Origin: Thalassoroseus pseudoceratinae
Lineage (GTDB): Bacteria; Planctomycetota; Planctomycetia; Planctomycetales; Planctomycetaceae
Length of the DNA stretch: 64,000 nt
Assembly: GCF_011634775.1 (NCBI RefSeq)
Contig: NZ_JAALXT010000005.1
Span: 434,001 to 498,000 of the forward strand
Direction: 5' to 3'
In this document: positions 63,560-64,000 of the stretch, piece by piece
Numbering within the stretch: the first letter of the stretch is position 1
How the letters are laid out: each line of letters opens with the position of its first letter
Translations under genes and position numbers: made by a program
The notes under the pieces: model-generated
Database searches by the model: none
The model's input: the letters and a program-made list of their open reading frames with translations, nothing else
Told to the model about the DNA's origin: nothing

Positions 63560-64000
63560 ATGAATCAATTCCATTCGGCCCTGGCCACCTGCCTTTTGTC
63601 CGTTGTCCTCAGTTGCCCTGCGTTTGCGGCACCGCCGTCAGTGACGGGATTCTTTCCGGCGGGAATGCAGGCGGGCACGACGGCCACGGTTACGGTCAAT
63701 GGCAAAATCGGCGATCGCCCCGTGTCCGTGTGGTGCAGTCGCGATGACCTCTCGATCGAACTAGACGAGAAGAAAAGCGAGTTCCGCGTCACCGCTCCGC
63801 CAGAAGCCACGCCGGGACCATGTTGGATTCGGTTGTCAAACGCGGAGGGGGCATCGTCGGTCCGGCCGTTCGCGGTTGGCACACTGAAAGAGTTCAACGA
63901 AACCGAACCGAACGAAACGCCCGAAAAAGCGAACACGTTGGAATTGTCGCAGATGACGGTCAACGGTCGGTTGGCGAAATCAGGGGATGTGGACACGTTC
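63560..64000 (+). CDS. Secreted PPC-domain protein, N-terminal part (runs off right edge)
   Basis: The first 147 residues are in the window and no stop codon is reached. A signal peptide ends near residue 23 (SVVLSCPAFA-AP). Residues 25-110 form an Ig/IPT-like beta domain (TATVTVNGKIGDRPVSVWC, GPCWIRLSNAEGASSVRPF). From residue about 112 a pre-peptidase C-terminal (PPC) domain starts (FNETEPNETPEKANTLEL), as commonly seen in planctomycete secreted proteins. It lies 82 bases after the DUF1501 gene on the same strand and may belong to the same transcript. Confidence 0.8.
   Translation, partial: MNQFHSALATCLLSVVLSCPAFAAPPSVTGFFPAGMQAGTTATVTVNGKIGDRPVSVWCSRDDLSIELDEKKSEFRVTAPPEATPGPCWIRLSNAEGASSVRPFAVGTLKEFNETEPNETPEKANTLELSQMTVNGRLAKSGDVDTF

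Noticed and set aside
1-64000. CRISPR array, tRNA, rRNA, prophage and IS element searches by eye
   Set aside because: No regularly spaced direct repeats, cloverleaf arms, transposase motifs or phage genes were recognised.

Overview
The window is chromosomal DNA of a planctomycete (Planctomycetota, probably order Planctomycetales). This rests on gene content. It carries a DUF1559 prepilin-like protein, two planctomycete cytochrome-like pairs (DUF1592-type with DUF1552, and DUF1549/DUF1553-type with DUF1501), a secreted sulfatase, a PPC-domain protein, and an alternative complex III (Act) cluster running into cytochrome oxidase genes. The genus cannot be named from the sequence. No rRNA, tRNA, CRISPR array, prophage or transposase gene was seen. 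Genes are dense, often overlap by 1-4 bases, and many start at GTG.

Layout. 1-9886 (minus): a respiratory operon, actA-actB-actC-actD-actE-actF, a small membrane protein, a SCO copper chaperone and the start of coxB, which runs off the left edge. It would carry electrons from quinol through ActA-F to an oxidase. 10203-16264: a secreted prenyltransferase-fold/HEAT protein, a PDZ protein, fumC, a BON protein and an orphan NarL-type regulator. 16390-19432: a sulfatase, a lipoprotein and a DUF1559 protein, with two clear intrinsic terminators and a promoter that overlaps a palindrome.

19841-34980 (plus) is the most striking part. Eight consecutive genes encode a TPR protein with an HEXXH protease domain, a DUF4159 protein, a MoxR AAA+ ATPase, a DUF58 protein, a BatA/VWA membrane protein, a 1296-residue membrane/coiled-coil protein with a Gln/Ser/Pro/Asn/Gly-rich tail, a VWA plus glutamine-amidotransferase-like membrane protein, and a secreted caspase-fold protein whose nucleophile position holds Ser instead of Cys. 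MoxR-DUF58-VWA sets are known as chaperone-like systems of poorly defined role. The flanking protease, coiled-coil and caspase-like parts suggest a larger envelope machine.

35066-45033 (minus): the DUF1552/DUF1592 pair, an orphan HlyD-type adaptor, glycerate 2-kinase, two small proteins and an atypical Ser/Thr kinase. 45102-49567: an SDF symporter with a charged insertion, an aldehyde:ferredoxin oxidoreductase-family enzyme, a Rieske ferredoxin and a hypothetical protein. 49905-53151: a second DUF58 gene, a small partner and a GT39-type glycosyltransferase. 53182-55457 (minus): an aminotransferase overlapping an orphan ribose-type ABC permease. 55553-59482: an HD-GYP protein diverging from cheX-cheY-cheB. 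59664-64000: the DUF1549/DUF1553 plus DUF1501 pair and the start of a PPC-domain protein.

Three intergenic elements (24508-24578, 34983-35052, 58261-58348) are built from paired inverted hairpins like REP/BIME repeats. Two of them bound or interrupt the eight-gene operon. Start codons were chosen by reading upstream sequence and family conventions. Where they are uncertain the entry says so. All family assignments come from motif reading without database searches.
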